The notes beneath the pieces are model-generated. The model was not told the origin of the DNA and did no database searches. It saw only the letters and a list, made by a program, of their open reading frames with translations. From Gelidibacter pelagius (lineage in GTDB: Bacteria; Bacteroidota; Bacteroidia; Flavobacteriales; Flavobacteriaceae): DNA of 64,000 bases. The stretch lies in assembly GCF_017581925.1 (NCBI RefSeq), contig NZ_JAGEVG010000009.1:1-64000 (forward strand). The letters are read 5' to 3'. Positions within the stretch are counted from its first letter, which is position 1, and each line of letters starts with the position of its first letter. Made by a program: the position numbers and the translations under genes. Positions 43,245-52,759 of this stretch are shown here, piece by piece.

Positions 43245-44615
43245 ATGGTCAAGGAAATAATACAACAACAAGACGATTTTTTTCAAACCCAACAAACAAA
43301 GGATGTTGCCTTTCGGAAAAAAGCATTAAGACGCTTACAAAAGGAAATTGTAAGTCGTGAAGATGCTATTTGCGACGCCTTATATGCTGATTTTAAAAAG
43401 CCAAAGTTTGAAACCTTGGCCGCTGAAACGCAATTTGTATTGGCGGAAATAAAACATGTTCTCAAAAATATTGATAGTTGGGCAAGTCCAGAAAGAGTGT
43501 CTGGAAGTTGGATGAACTGGCCATCATCAGATTATATTTACAAGGAACCCTATGGGGCGGTATTGGTTATTGCACCATGGAATTATCCATTTCAGTTGGC
43601 CATCGCGCCTCTCATCGGTGCTGTAGCTGCCGGAAATACGGTGGTCGTGAAACCATCGGAAATCACCACGCATACCGCTGCTCTTATTTCAGAAATCATC
43701 AAAGCTGTTTTTGAGCCCGCCCATGTTACGGTTGTCGAAGGTGGTGTAGAAGTATCTCAAGAACTCTTGGCTGAAAAATGGGATTATATCTTTTTCACTG
43801 GAAGTCCTGGTGTCGGAAAAATAGTTTACCAGAGTGCGGGCAAACACTTGACCCCAGTGACTTTAGAATTGGGAGGAAAAAATCCGTGTATTGTAGATGA
43901 TACAGCATCCATAGCCCTGGCAGCAAAGCGGATTGTTTGGGGCAAATTTCTAAATGCCGGTCAAACCTGTATTGCTTCCGATTATATTTTGGTGCATGAA
44001 AAGGTCAAAGACAAATTGATTGCCGCATTGAAAGAACATATCATAAAGTCGTATGGAGAAAACATGGAAGCTTCACCAGATTTCTCCAGAACGGTGAGCC
44101 AAAAACATTATAGGGGTTTAAAGGACATGTTAGTTGGGGAAGAGATTCTTTTTGGAGGTCAAAGCAATGATGAAGACCATTACCTATCGCCAACATTGGT
44201 TAACGAACCACAATTGGATAGCAAGCTAATGGCAGGGGAAATTTTCGGACCAATTCTACCAATTATCTCCTATCAATCGGAGGCTGATATCGATAAATAT
44301 ATTATGAATTATGGAAAGCCCTTGGCAACGTATGTGTTTTCCAACAACAAGAAGTTTCAGAATAAAATCATCGATACCTATAGTTTTGGAGGTGGTGCCA
44401 TCAATGATACCGTTATCCAAATTACCAACAAAAGATTGCCGTTTGGCGGCGTAGGGCAAAGTGGGATAGGCGCATACCACGGTAAATTATCCTTTGATAT
44501 TTTTTCACATCATAAAGCGATTATTAAGAAAGCCAATTGGTTTGAAGCGCCTTTACGTTATCCACCTTATAATGTACCGATGAATTTCGTAAAAAAAATC
44601 AAACACCTTTTTTAA
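43245..44615 (+). CDS. Aldehyde dehydrogenase (ALDH3-like)
   Basis: The product is 456 residues, the length of family 3 enzymes. The motifs are IAPWNYPFQLAI at 109-120, TGSPGVGK at 185-192 (NAD-binding), LELGGKNPC with the catalytic Glu208, and NAGQTCIA with the nucleophile Cys242. A hydrophobic C-terminal end (YNVPMNFVKKIKHLF) is like long-chain fatty aldehyde dehydrogenases. It oxidises aldehydes to acids with NAD(P)+. Placed between a PKD lipoprotein and a GH5 gene, it may process a lipid-derived or sugar-derived aldehyde released from the locus substrate. The 169-bp gap before it may hold a separate promoter. Confidence 0.93.
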   Translation: MVKEIIQQQDDFFQTQQTKDVAFRKKALRRLQKEIVSREDAICDALYADFKKPKFETLAAETQFVLAEIKHVLKNIDSWASPERVSGSWMNWPSSDYIYKEPYGAVLVIAPWNYPFQLAIAPLIGAVAAGNTVVVKPSEITTHTAALISEIIKAVFEPAHVTVVEGGVEVSQELLAEKWDYIFFTGSPGVGKIVYQSAGKHLTPVTLELGGKNPCIVDDTASIALAAKRIVWGKFLNAGQTCIASDYILVHEKVKDKLIAALKEHIIKSYGENMEASPDFSRTVSQKHYRGLKDMLVGEEILFGGQSNDEDHYLSPTLVNEPQLDSKLMAGEIFGPILPIISYQSEADIDKYIMNYGKPLATYVFSNNKKFQNKIIDTYSFGGGAINDTVIQITNKRLPFGGVGQSGIGAYHGKLSFDIFSHHKAIIKKANWFEAPLRYPPYNVPMNFVKKIKHLF

Positions 44616-44651
44616 AAGGACAATTTTAATCAAATAATAAGAATCAGATAA

Positions 44652-46232
44652 ATGATCAAATTTCAAAAAGGATTAGTGTTATTATTGATCGCGGCATTAT
44701 TTTTAAGTTGCGAAAACAATAAGGAAAAAACAGTCAAAAATGATGCTTTGCCAAATACAATCACTGTACAGGGTGATCGGTTTGTTGATGATCTTGGAAG
44801 ACAAGTGATTTTAAACGGTGTTAATGTAGGCAGTAAGAATAAAGAGGAAGGTTATATTTTTCAAAGTGGCCCAGAGCTTTACGCCAACTTAAAAAAACAT
44901 GGCGTCAATACCATTCGATTCCTCATCATTTGGGATGGTTTGGAGCCTGAACCGGGAGTTTATAATGAAGAGTACCTCAAAGAAATCGACCAAAGAATTC
45001 AATGGGCGGCAGACAACAATATTTTTGTGGTATTGGATATGCACCAAGATCTTTACAGTGTGAAATACAGTGATGGTGCCCCAGAATGGGCAACATTGGA
45101 TGAAGGGAAACCGCATACCACTGGAGCTATATGGAGTGATGCTTATTTGTTGAGCGAAGCCGTTCAAACGTCTTTTGATAATTTCTGGCTCAATAAACCT
45201 GCCGCAGATGGTGTTGGCATTCAAGACCGTTATATCGCATTATGGCAGCATATTGCAAAACGTTATGCCAATAACAAAACTGTCATTGGTTATGACCTTA
45301 TGAACGAACCTTTTCCTGGATCTTCAGGAGTGCAATCCACAATGATCTTATTGGGGGCCTATGGTCAATTGCATTATAAATTGACCGGTGAAGTTCTAAC
45401 AGAAGAACAATTGGGTGCCATGTGGTCTGAAGAAGAGAGCAGAATGGAAGCGCTTGAAGTGATTTCTACAAAAGAGAATTATGATTTTGTGATTAGTCAG
45501 CTTTTTGATTTGGTTAAGGAATTTGAATCAAAACACTTGCAAGAAATGTATCAAAAGGTGAGCAATGCCATTCGAGAAGTGGATTCCAACCACATTATAT
45601 TTTTAGAGCATAGTTATTATGGCAATACAGGTGTTGCCAGTAGTATTGAACGTGTGTCGTTGACAGATGGCAGTCCAGATCCTTTGGTGGCTTACGCTGC
45701 ACACGGCTACGACTTAGTAGTAGATACCAAAGCCGCTGCATTAGCCGCAGATGCACGGGTGGGCTATATATTTAATCAAATCAAGAAAAAGGGCGAACAG
45801 TTAAAGATGCCGGTTTGGGTTGGTGAATGGGGGGCTTATTATGACAATTCAGAAACGGTCATCCCAACCGCCATAAGCACTGTTAGCTTAATTGAAGACT
45901 ATTTATTTGGCAATGCCTATTGGTCGTATACCAATGATCTTGAAGATATGGAATACTTCAAAAAAATATTGGTGCGTGCCTATCCAGCATATACCAATGG
46001 TGAATTGTTAAGTTATAATAACGATTTTGAAGCCAACACCTTTACGATGGAGTGGGAAGAAAGCAATGACAATTCACCTACGGTGGTTTATATTCCTCAT
46101 CTATCTAAATTAAACGAGGAAGCTATCAAAGATTTTACGGTGGATAAAATCGCAGATTCAGATGCGGGCTATCTCATTATTCCAGCGACTGAAGCAGGTA
46201 CGAAACGAAAATTAAGCCTCATTTTTGAATAG
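44652..46232 (+). CDS. GH5-family glycoside hydrolase lipoprotein, endoglycoceramidase-like
   Basis: The product is 526 residues. The lipobox is LFLSC at 16-20. The TIM-barrel catalytic domain spans about 35-425, with IRFLIIWDGLEPEPG, VVLDMHQDLYS, the acid/base Glu219 in YDLMNEPFPG, and the nucleophile Glu392 in VWVGEWGAYY. A beta-sandwich-like C-terminus follows (about 435-526). Long insertions after MHQD (the PEWAT region) and the C-terminal domain match endoglycoceramidase-like GH5 members, which release oligosaccharide from glycosphingolipids; other lipid-linked or beta-glucan targets are possible. It is the last gene of the locus. Confidence 0.85.
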   Translation: MIKFQKGLVLLLIAALFLSCENNKEKTVKNDALPNTITVQGDRFVDDLGRQVILNGVNVGSKNKEEGYIFQSGPELYANLKKHGVNTIRFLIIWDGLEPEPGVYNEEYLKEIDQRIQWAADNNIFVVLDMHQDLYSVKYSDGAPEWATLDEGKPHTTGAIWSDAYLLSEAVQTSFDNFWLNKPAADGVGIQDRYIALWQHIAKRYANNKTVIGYDLMNEPFPGSSGVQSTMILLGAYGQLHYKLTGEVLTEEQLGAMWSEEESRMEALEVISTKENYDFVISQLFDLVKEFESKHLQEMYQKVSNAIREVDSNHIIFLEHSYYGNTGVASSIERVSLTDGSPDPLVAYAAHGYDLVVDTKAAALAADARVGYIFNQIKKKGEQLKMPVWVGEWGAYYDNSETVIPTAISTVSLIEDYLFGNAYWSYTNDLEDMEYFKKILVRAYPAYTNGELLSYNNDFEANTFTMEWEESNDNSPTVVYIPHLSKLNEEAIKDFTVDKIADSDAGYLIIPATEAGTKRKLSLIFE

Positions 46233-46464
46233 TAAATCGGTTACGGCTTTTTTATGGATTATGATAGAATGCCGTTATAAAATGTAGAAATTAAAACAAT
46301 GAACACTTTTAATTATAGCTCAGTAAGTTCACTCAAGCGTACGTATTTTAGATATTTGCGTTACTACTTAAAGGCTTTGAAATAATAGTGTTTTTGTAAC
46401 AATAAACTCAGGATCCATCTTGCAAAACTGCATAATGGATTGGAGTCCAACCACGATCATTGAG

Positions 46465-46499
46465 AAACCCAGATGGAAGTCTGGGTTTTATTTTTTTTG
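46465..46499 (+). terminator. Intrinsic terminator downstream of the GH5 gene
   Basis: AAACCCAGA and TCTGGGTTT form a perfect 9-bp stem with a 6-base loop, followed by TATTTTTTTT. It ends the catabolic operon, about 230 bases after the GH5 stop. Confidence 0.88.
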
Positions 46500-46530
46500 G
46501 ACTATTTATATGAGTCTTTTAATTACTGTC

Positions 46531-46737
46531 TTCCGAGAATGTTATATAGGACTCATTTTGAACTGCTATTTCTCGAGGAGGTTTTTTAGCTCCATTGGAG
46601 CGCCATATTGTTTCCGAGAATGTTATATAGGACTCTTTTTGAACTGCTATTTCTCCAGGAGGTTTTTTAGCTCCATAGGAGCGCCATATTTGTAGGATAT
46701 TTGAATGACATGTAATAGAGCTCCATAGGAGCGGCAT
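46531..46737. repeat. REP-like repeats: two 79-bp copies and a partial third
   Basis: The unit at 46531-46609 recurs at 46612-46690 with three mismatches (81-bp period). Each copy ends in TAGCTCCAT-GGAGCGCCATA, a short palindromic core CTCCA(T/A)NGGAG. A third core, GAGCTCCATAGGAGCGGCAT, stands alone at 46718-46737. The core is like repetitive extragenic palindromes that are frequent in Flavobacteriia between genes. Frames that run through the repeats in either direction are not genes. Confidence 0.8.
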
Positions 46738-46769
46738 CTAACCAGACGACAATGCGTTAATTAGCTCCA

Positions 46770-46803
<34 letters not shown>

Positions 46804-46815
46804 TCTACACAACCC

Positions 46816-47640
46816 CTACAGCTCCAACAATTTGATATTTCTAAATTCCGTCGGATGGCTTTCACTTTGCAAAGAAATATAACCTCCTTTGATAGTTTCG
46901 CCTATTTTAGCTTTGTATTCAACACTATAGTCATCCATATCTGCACCGCCGTATTGCGGTTTTGAATAGCGAAGCACTTCTTTGCCATTTATTTTATGGA
47001 TGATTAACGAATCACTATAAACCTCAACTTCTAAATTCACCCACTCCTCGCCATAAAAAGTGTCAGAATTGGAATTGATACAATGTTCCGTTATCAATTC
47101 GCCATCCATCACTACATTGGTGCCGGGCGTGCATAGGTTTGCTGTTGATCGGCTTTCACCTTCGGTAATTCCGCCCAACATCTGTACCTCAATGCTCAAT
47201 GGGAAATTTTGGTCTTTAGCCATATTTCTAGGATCTTCACAATGAATCATAACCCCACTGTTTCTAGTGGCCCACCCCGCGCCATCAGCAACTTGATCGC
47301 CAGTAAATCGGTATTCCATTTTCAATCTATAATTGGAAAATGGCGTTTTATAAAAAAGATGTCCAAAAGCATCATTGAACTTACCATCATATCCATCATA
47401 AGACACTTTGATTACGCCATCCTCTGCTCGAAAGGTGTTGTGTATATTGTCGCCAAAGTCGTAGCCTTTAATTTTTGGAGTCCATCCGTCTAAATCCTTA
47501 CCGTTAAATAAGGAGATCCAATTTTCAGTAACTTTCTCTTCAGCTTCTATCTCGGTACTTTCAGAATCAGGTTTTGATTTACAACTTACGATGAGTAAAG
47601 CAATGAGAGCAATTGCAATTGGGTTAATCTTTTGGAACAT
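46816..47640 (-). CDS. DUF1080/3-keto-disaccharide hydrolase family lipoprotein
   Basis: The product is 274 residues. The lipobox is LIVSCKS near 18. The LamG-like beta-sandwich of the DUF1080 family (PF06439) starts at WISLFNGKDLDGWTP and continues with FRAEDGVIKV, the NYRLKMEYRF strand, NSGVMIHC, SIEVQMLGG, WVNLEVEVY and ISLQSESHPTEFRNI. Members are now known to cleave 3-keto-glycosides. Its position beside GMC and Gfo/Idh/MocA genes supports that role here. It is one of two such proteins in the cluster, on the opposite strand to the other. It is exported and probably periplasmic or surface-bound. Confidence 0.88.
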   Translation of the reverse strand: MFQKINPIAIALIALLIVSCKSKPDSESTEIEAEEKVTENWISLFNGKDLDGWTPKIKGYDFGDNIHNTFRAEDGVIKVSYDGYDGKFNDAFGHLFYKTPFSNYRLKMEYRFTGDQVADGAGWATRNSGVMIHCEDPRNMAKDQNFPLSIEVQMLGGITEGESRSTANLCTPGTNVVMDGELITEHCINSNSDTFYGEEWVNLEVEVYSDSLIIHKINGKEVLRYSKPQYGGADMDDYSVEYKAKIGETIKGGYISLQSESHPTEFRNIKLLEL

Positions 47641-47717
47641 CTTGATGTCTTTAAACTGTTTTTATTAAATAGTTGTTTACCTTTAAAAGGTTTGTTAGGA
47701 TACAAATTCGTCAGGTT

Positions 47718-48320
47718 TTATAGGGACCAAGCTCTGCCGCCAGTTGCTTCTTCTACAGAAATACATCCTTTTTGTTGACCCGGAACTGGGTCGTAAACCA
47801 ACACATTTGTACCAATTTCCTTACTGGTTCTATAGGCCCAAACCGATTGATCACGTATTCTTGATAAGGTCATAAAAACTATATCTTGTGCTTCGATATA
47901 GGCTATCCTTTGCGCTTTTGAAATTCTAAGGTATTTTGATAATATGGCGTCATAATCTTCATCTTTTAAAGTGATGGGTTGCTCGGGGTCAATAGCCTGG
48001 TTTAAAATGCCCAATTCTGACATGACCGCGCCAAAACCTAATCGGTAGATGTCTTTATCTTCATCCGTTAAAGCTTCGTGAACATATAGATCGATAAACT
48101 TTGGCACATGAACATCCAATGCGCCAGGAGTGTCTTTCGTTTTAGGTAAGATCAAGTCCACTAAGCGCTCTAATACATAGGCTTGATTTTCTGAGTGGAA
48201 TAAGGGGGTCCACTTTTCTGCTTTCGTACTACAACTTTGTAGCATACCTAATAGGGTAGGCGTTGCAATGACGTAGCCCAAGGATAAACCCAAGCCCTTA
48301 AGTGCTTCTCTTCTATTCAT
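47718..48320 (-). CDS. Gluconate 2-dehydrogenase subunit 3-family protein
   Basis: The product is 200 residues. The N-terminus MNRREALKGLGLSLG is a Tat-type signal, and MLQSC is a lipobox. VLERLVDLILPKTKDTPGALDV, FIDLYV and the Asp/Lys-rich middle are typical of this small-subunit family, which escorts and stabilises GMC flavoprotein dehydrogenases during export. The gene is 2 bp downstream of the GMC gene on the minus strand, so the two are co-expressed as a complex. The family is well established as the gamma-type partner of sugar C3 and gluconate dehydrogenases. Confidence 0.9.
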   Translation of the reverse strand: MNRREALKGLGLSLGYVIATPTLLGMLQSCSTKAEKWTPLFHSENQAYVLERLVDLILPKTKDTPGALDVHVPKFIDLYVHEALTDEDKDIYRLGFGAVMSELGILNQAIDPEQPITLKDEDYDAILSKYLRISKAQRIAYIEAQDIVFMTLSRIRDQSVWAYRTSKEIGTNVLVYDPVPGQQKGCISVEEATGGRAWSL

Positions 48321-48322
48321 AA

Positions 48323-50014
48323 TTATGCTTTGTTTGATTTGAACTGTTCAATAGCATGGTTTGCCGCCCTTGCAGTCAATGCCATATAGGTCAGGGATGG
48401 ATTTTGACACCCTGCTGAGGTCATGCAAGCGCCATCGGTAACATACACATTGGGCACGCCGTGTACTTGATTATTGGCATTAAGCACGGAAGTCTTTGGG
48501 TCTCTGCCCATGCGCGCCGTGCCCATTTCATGAATGCCTATACCTGGCGCATGTCTCACATCATAAGTCGTGATATCTTTAAAACCTGCTTTTTCGAGCA
48601 TTTCTGCGGCTTGCTGTTTAATATCTTCACGCATGGCCAATTCGTTTTCTTTCCATTCGGCATCAAAGGTAATTGTAGGTAAACCCCAATCATCCAATTT
48701 ATCATAGTCCAAGGTCATTTTATTGTCATGATAAGGTAAGCACTCACCAAAGCCCATAATTCCCATGGTCCATTCTCCCGGATTTAAAATAGCTTCTTTG
48801 AATTTTTCACCATAGCCTATTTCGGCAACGTGTTCAGAGATTCCGCCTCTGCCACCGCCACCTTGATAACCATAGCCTCTAACAAAATCTTTTCGCTCTG
48901 TGGCTTCATCCCCTAAATTCCTAAACCTCGGAATGTAGACCCCGTTTGGTCGTCTTCCTGTATAGTACTGATCCTCGTAGCCTTCTACTCTGGCGTTGGC
49001 ACCGGCACCTAAATGGTGATCCATAATATTATGCCCTAACTCGCCTGAATCGTTGCCCAATCCATTTGGAAAACGTTCTGATTTTGATTGCATTAATATG
49101 GATGCTGATGGTATTGCAGAGGCACAGCAAAAGATAATATCCGCATTAAAAACAAAAGTTTCTTTGGTTTCCGCATCGATTACCTTAACACCGGTTGCCT
49201 TTTTGAGTTGGTCGTCATAAATGATCTCATGTACAATGGAATTTGGTCTTAAGGTCATATTCCCAGTGTCTTCGGCAGCTGGCAATGTGGATGCATTACT
49301 ACTGAAATAAGCACCATAAGGACATCCTCGTATACATCTATTTCTGTACTGACAATTGCTTCTGCCCTTATGTTTGTGGTCGCCAGTAAGATGGGCGACT
49401 CTTCCGATGGTCAGTAACCGATCCTCATAATTACTCGCAAGTTTAGCTTTGAATTCTGCCTCAACACAAGTTAATTCCATTGGAGGCGTGAAGATGCTGT
49501 CTGGCAGATGAGGAAGTCCGAGAGCCTCACCACTGACGCCTACATGTTTTTCTACATAATCATACCATGGTGCAAGGTCATTATAACGTATGGGCCAATC
49601 CACGCCATGGCCATCTTTAATATTTGCAGTTAAATCCAAATCGCTCAACCGGTAACTCTGACGCCCCCAAGTTAGAGAACGCCCACCAACGTGATAGCCG
49701 CGCATCCAATCAAAACGCTTGGTTTCGTTATAAGGATGCTTAATATCATCAACAAACCAATGTTTGCTTTCTGCAGCAGTCGTGTAGCCGGTTCTGGCCT
49801 GTTTTTCCTGTCTTTTTTTATCCTCTGCTGTAGTGCCGCCACGTAATTCCAAATCCCAAGGATCGTCGTGCATGGTTGGATAATCGCCATGTTTCACCAT
49901 ACGTCCTCTTTCAAGGACTAAGGTTTTTAGGCCGCCTTCACACAGCTCTTTGGCTGCCCAACCGCCGCTAATTCCTGTCCCAATGACTATAGCGTCGTAA
50001 TGTTTATTAATCAT
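48323..50014 (-). CDS. GMC-family FAD oxidoreductase (sugar 3-dehydrogenase-like)
   Basis: The product is 563 residues. The FAD-binding YDAIVIGTGISGGWAAKEL lies at about 5-23, then LVLERG. The Cys-rich CQYRNRCIRGCPYGAY near 225-240 may bind an Fe-S or other centre, as seen in gluconate and glucoside 3-dehydrogenase relatives. The C-terminal GMC block includes GIHEMGTARMG with the active His, and NPSLTYMALTARAANH at the end. It oxidises an alcohol of a sugar, in context probably C3-OH of a glycoside. It forms a pair with the downstream small subunit. There is no signal peptide, so export would be by the partner's Tat signal. Confidence 0.92.
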   Translation of the reverse strand: MINKHYDAIVIGTGISGGWAAKELCEGGLKTLVLERGRMVKHGDYPTMHDDPWDLELRGGTTAEDKKRQEKQARTGYTTAAESKHWFVDDIKHPYNETKRFDWMRGYHVGGRSLTWGRQSYRLSDLDLTANIKDGHGVDWPIRYNDLAPWYDYVEKHVGVSGEALGLPHLPDSIFTPPMELTCVEAEFKAKLASNYEDRLLTIGRVAHLTGDHKHKGRSNCQYRNRCIRGCPYGAYFSSNASTLPAAEDTGNMTLRPNSIVHEIIYDDQLKKATGVKVIDAETKETFVFNADIIFCCASAIPSASILMQSKSERFPNGLGNDSGELGHNIMDHHLGAGANARVEGYEDQYYTGRRPNGVYIPRFRNLGDEATERKDFVRGYGYQGGGGRGGISEHVAEIGYGEKFKEAILNPGEWTMGIMGFGECLPYHDNKMTLDYDKLDDWGLPTITFDAEWKENELAMREDIKQQAAEMLEKAGFKDITTYDVRHAPGIGIHEMGTARMGRDPKTSVLNANNQVHGVPNVYVTDGACMTSAGCQNPSLTYMALTARAANHAIEQFKSNKA

Positions 50015-50192
50015 ACTGTACTTTTATATTTAAACTATCAATGCCTATTATATTAGGCGAAATAATAACAATCAGTTAGGTGTCGAATACTTTTAAAGCC
50101 TAAACTTAATCAAATTAGCCAAATTCTGATGAAACTTTAGTATTTTCATCACTCTTTATTTTTTAAATAATTAATACTAAACCAAAATCACT

Positions 50193-51164
50193 ATGATCAG
50201 AAAGTTTTTTATCCCTTTATGTTTATTGTTTTTTGTCACGACTATGTTTGTGGGCTGTAAAGAAAGTGCCTCTAAATCTGAAGAAAAGCAAGTGTTGACA
50301 GAAGACAAGGCTCCGTTTTTTAAGCTGTCGTTAGCGCAATGGTCACTGCACCGAGCCATTGGAAGTGGAGCATTAGATCCGTTGGATTTTGCCAAAAAAG
50401 CCAAAGACATGGGATTTGAAGGCATTGAATATGTATCTGGGTTATATTCTGAAAACTTGGAATCTATGGGAATGGAAGCGCTTTTGGATACATTAAAGGC
50501 AAAAAGTGAAGCGCACGAAATTGAGAATGTTTTGATTATGATTGACGGTGAAGGAGATTTGGCGGCTTCCGATGAAAATGAAAGAAATCAAGCCGTTGAA
50601 AACCACAAAAAATGGGTAGATGCTGCTGATTTTTTAGGCTGCCATTCCATTAGAGTCAATTTATTCGGTTCTAATAATGAGGACGATTGGATTGCGAATG
50701 CTACTGTCGGTTTAAAGCAATTGGCGGAATACGGTCAATCAAAAGGCATTAATGTAATTGTCGAAAATCACGGCGGATTTTCTTCCAATGCGGATCTTTT
50801 AACGCGCGTCATAAAGAATGTCGACATGGATAATTGTGGCACCTTGCCTGACTTTGGTAATTTTTGTGTGAAACGTGATAGTGGTGAAAATTGGGGAGGA
50901 AACTGTATTGAAGAGTACGATAAATATAAAGGAACCGAAGAAATGATGCCTTTTGCCAAAGGCGTTAGTGCCAAATCCTATGAATTTGATGATGAAGGCA
51001 ATGAAACGACACTTGATTTTCCTCGATTTTTGAAAATTGTAAAAGACGCCGGATATACTGGTTATGTGGGCGTAGAATTTGAGGGAAGCAATGTGAGTGA
51101 AGAAAAGGGAATTGAATTGACAAGAGATCTCTTATTGAAAATTGGAAAGGACCTCTCTAAATAA
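50193..51164 (+). CDS. Exported TIM-barrel sugar epimerase/isomerase-like protein
   Basis: The product is 323 residues. The lipobox is FVGCKES near 22-24. It has the AP-endonuclease-like TIM barrel of the xylose isomerase-like family: FKLSLAQWSLHRAI, GFEGIEYVSGLYS, IRVNLFGSN, VIVENHGGFSS with its metal-binding Glu and His, TLPDFGNFC, and GYVGVEFEGSN. It is exported, so it may act on 3-keto-sugars in the periplasm (epimerase or elimination). The gene starts a plus-strand run divergent from the GMC operon, with the shared 178-bp regulatory space between. Confidence 0.85.
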   Translation: MIRKFFIPLCLLFFVTTMFVGCKESASKSEEKQVLTEDKAPFFKLSLAQWSLHRAIGSGALDPLDFAKKAKDMGFEGIEYVSGLYSENLESMGMEALLDTLKAKSEAHEIENVLIMIDGEGDLAASDENERNQAVENHKKWVDAADFLGCHSIRVNLFGSNNEDDWIANATVGLKQLAEYGQSKGINVIVENHGGFSSNADLLTRVIKNVDMDNCGTLPDFGNFCVKRDSGENWGGNCIEEYDKYKGTEEMMPFAKGVSAKSYEFDDEGNETTLDFPRFLKIVKDAGYTGYVGVEFEGSNVSEEKGIELTRDLLLKIGKDLSK

Positions 51165-51197
51165 ACATATTTTAATCCACTCAAAATCGAATAAATT

Positions 51198-52712
51198 ATG
51201 AGCAAAACTAATAAAGACCATACAATTTCCAGACGAAAGTTTGTAGGCATGTCGATGGCAGCCACGGCGGCTTTTTCCATAATACCTTCCTTTGCGGTAA
51301 GTGGTATGGGGCATGTTGCGCCGAGTGACAAGTTGAATATTGCCGGTATTGGCGTTGGTGGTATGGGGCTTGCTAACCTTAAAAACTTAGCCTCACAAAA
51401 TATCGTAGCACTTTGTGATGTGGATTGGAAATATGCTGCAAGCGCAGCGAACACATTCCCAAATGCAAAAAAATATTGGGATTGGCGCAAAATGTTTGAC
51501 GAAATGGGCAAAGACATAGATGCTGTTGTGATTGCAACAGCTGATCATACCCATGCTATTATTGCTGCACATGCCATGACTATGGGCAAACACGTCTTTC
51601 TTCAAAAACCTCTAACACACTCAGTTTATGAGTCACGGTTGTTGACAAAACTGGCGGAAAAACACAAAGTCGCTACGCAAATGGGTAATCAGGGTGCTTC
51701 TGGAGAAGGGGTTGCTAAAACTTGCGAAATACTCTGGAGCGGTGCTATTGGCGATGTGAAAAGAGTGGAATCGTTTACCGATCGTCCAATCTGGCCACAG
51801 GGACTAAATACTCCTGAGCGAGGCGATTGGGTTCCGGAAACTTTAGATTGGGACTTATTTACAGGTCCTGCCAAGATGAGACCTTATAATGAAGTGTATC
51901 ATCCATGGAACTGGCGTGGCTGGTGGGATTATGGAACTGGCGCCTTGGGTGATATGGCATGCCATGTTTTGCATCCTGTCTTTGAAGGTCTTCAATTAGA
52001 ATATCCAAATAAAGTGCAAGCAAGTTCGTCGTTATTATTAAATGATTCTGCGCCGGTATCCCAAGCAGTTAAGTACACATTTCCTTCCCGTAAAGCGAGA
52101 AAAGGTAAATTAAATCTGGATGAGGTGGATGTGCATTGGTATGACGGAGGCATCCAGCCGATGTTGCCAAATAATTGGCCCGCAGGTAAAAATCCAAATA
52201 AATCTGGCGGTGGTACGTTTTTCTATGGCACTAAGGATATCCTCCACGTGGGCTGTTACGGAATTGAGCCAGAATTGATGTCTGGCAAAATAATAACTCC
52301 ACCTAAAACAGAAAGGCGAGTAGAAGAGGAATTAGGTTTGTCCTGGAAAAGCGGGGCGCACGAAATGGATTGGGTACGGGCTTGTAAGGAAAATCCGGAA
52401 AGCAGAAATCCTACAGTTTCTGATTTTGCCGAGGCTGGACCTTTTAATGAAATGGTAGTTATGGGCGTCCTTGCCGTAAGACTTCAGGCATTGAATAAGG
52501 TTTTGGAATGGGATGGGCCAAATATGAAGTTCACAAATATTGGCGCCAACGAAAAAATTAGGACGGTCATAAAGGACGGCTTTAAGATTCATGATGGGCA
52601 TCCAACATTTAATAAAGATTGGACAGAGCCTATGAATGCCGTTGCATACTCTGAAGAGCTTATTAAACATACGTATAGAGAGGGGTGGACCTTACCGGAG
52701 ATGCCTTCTTAG
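51198..52712 (+). CDS. Exported Gfo/Idh/MocA-family oxidoreductase (Tat-type)
   Basis: The product is 504 residues. A Tat signal (SRRKFVGMSMAATAAFSI) is followed by the Rossmann fold LNIAGIGVGGMG near 47-58 and the catalytic Lys in HVFLQKPLTHSVYE. The C-terminal part is the long family form found in exported Bacteroidota members. It uses tightly bound NAD(P) to oxidise or reduce sugar hydroxyls. In this cluster it probably interconverts 3-keto and 3-hydroxy sugars. It follows the TIM-barrel gene by 33 bp. Confidence 0.92.
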   Translation: MSKTNKDHTISRRKFVGMSMAATAAFSIIPSFAVSGMGHVAPSDKLNIAGIGVGGMGLANLKNLASQNIVALCDVDWKYAASAANTFPNAKKYWDWRKMFDEMGKDIDAVVIATADHTHAIIAAHAMTMGKHVFLQKPLTHSVYESRLLTKLAEKHKVATQMGNQGASGEGVAKTCEILWSGAIGDVKRVESFTDRPIWPQGLNTPERGDWVPETLDWDLFTGPAKMRPYNEVYHPWNWRGWWDYGTGALGDMACHVLHPVFEGLQLEYPNKVQASSSLLLNDSAPVSQAVKYTFPSRKARKGKLNLDEVDVHWYDGGIQPMLPNNWPAGKNPNKSGGGTFFYGTKDILHVGCYGIEPELMSGKIITPPKTERRVEEELGLSWKSGAHEMDWVRACKENPESRNPTVSDFAEAGPFNEMVVMGVLAVRLQALNKVLEWDGPNMKFTNIGANEKIRTVIKDGFKIHDGHPTFNKDWTEPMNAVAYSEELIKHTYREGWTLPEMPS

Positions 52713-52759
52713 TAAATAGGATTTCAATAAATAACATATAAATTTAAAAAAGTAAACCA

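Noticed and set aside
46420-46695. 91-residue frame through the 79-bp repeats
   Set aside because: It repeats the same peptide twice because it reads the DNA repeat, and starts next to the GH5 terminator.
46531-46737. CRISPR array
   Set aside because: Only two long copies with a partial third, no unique spacers of fixed length, and no cas genes nearby.
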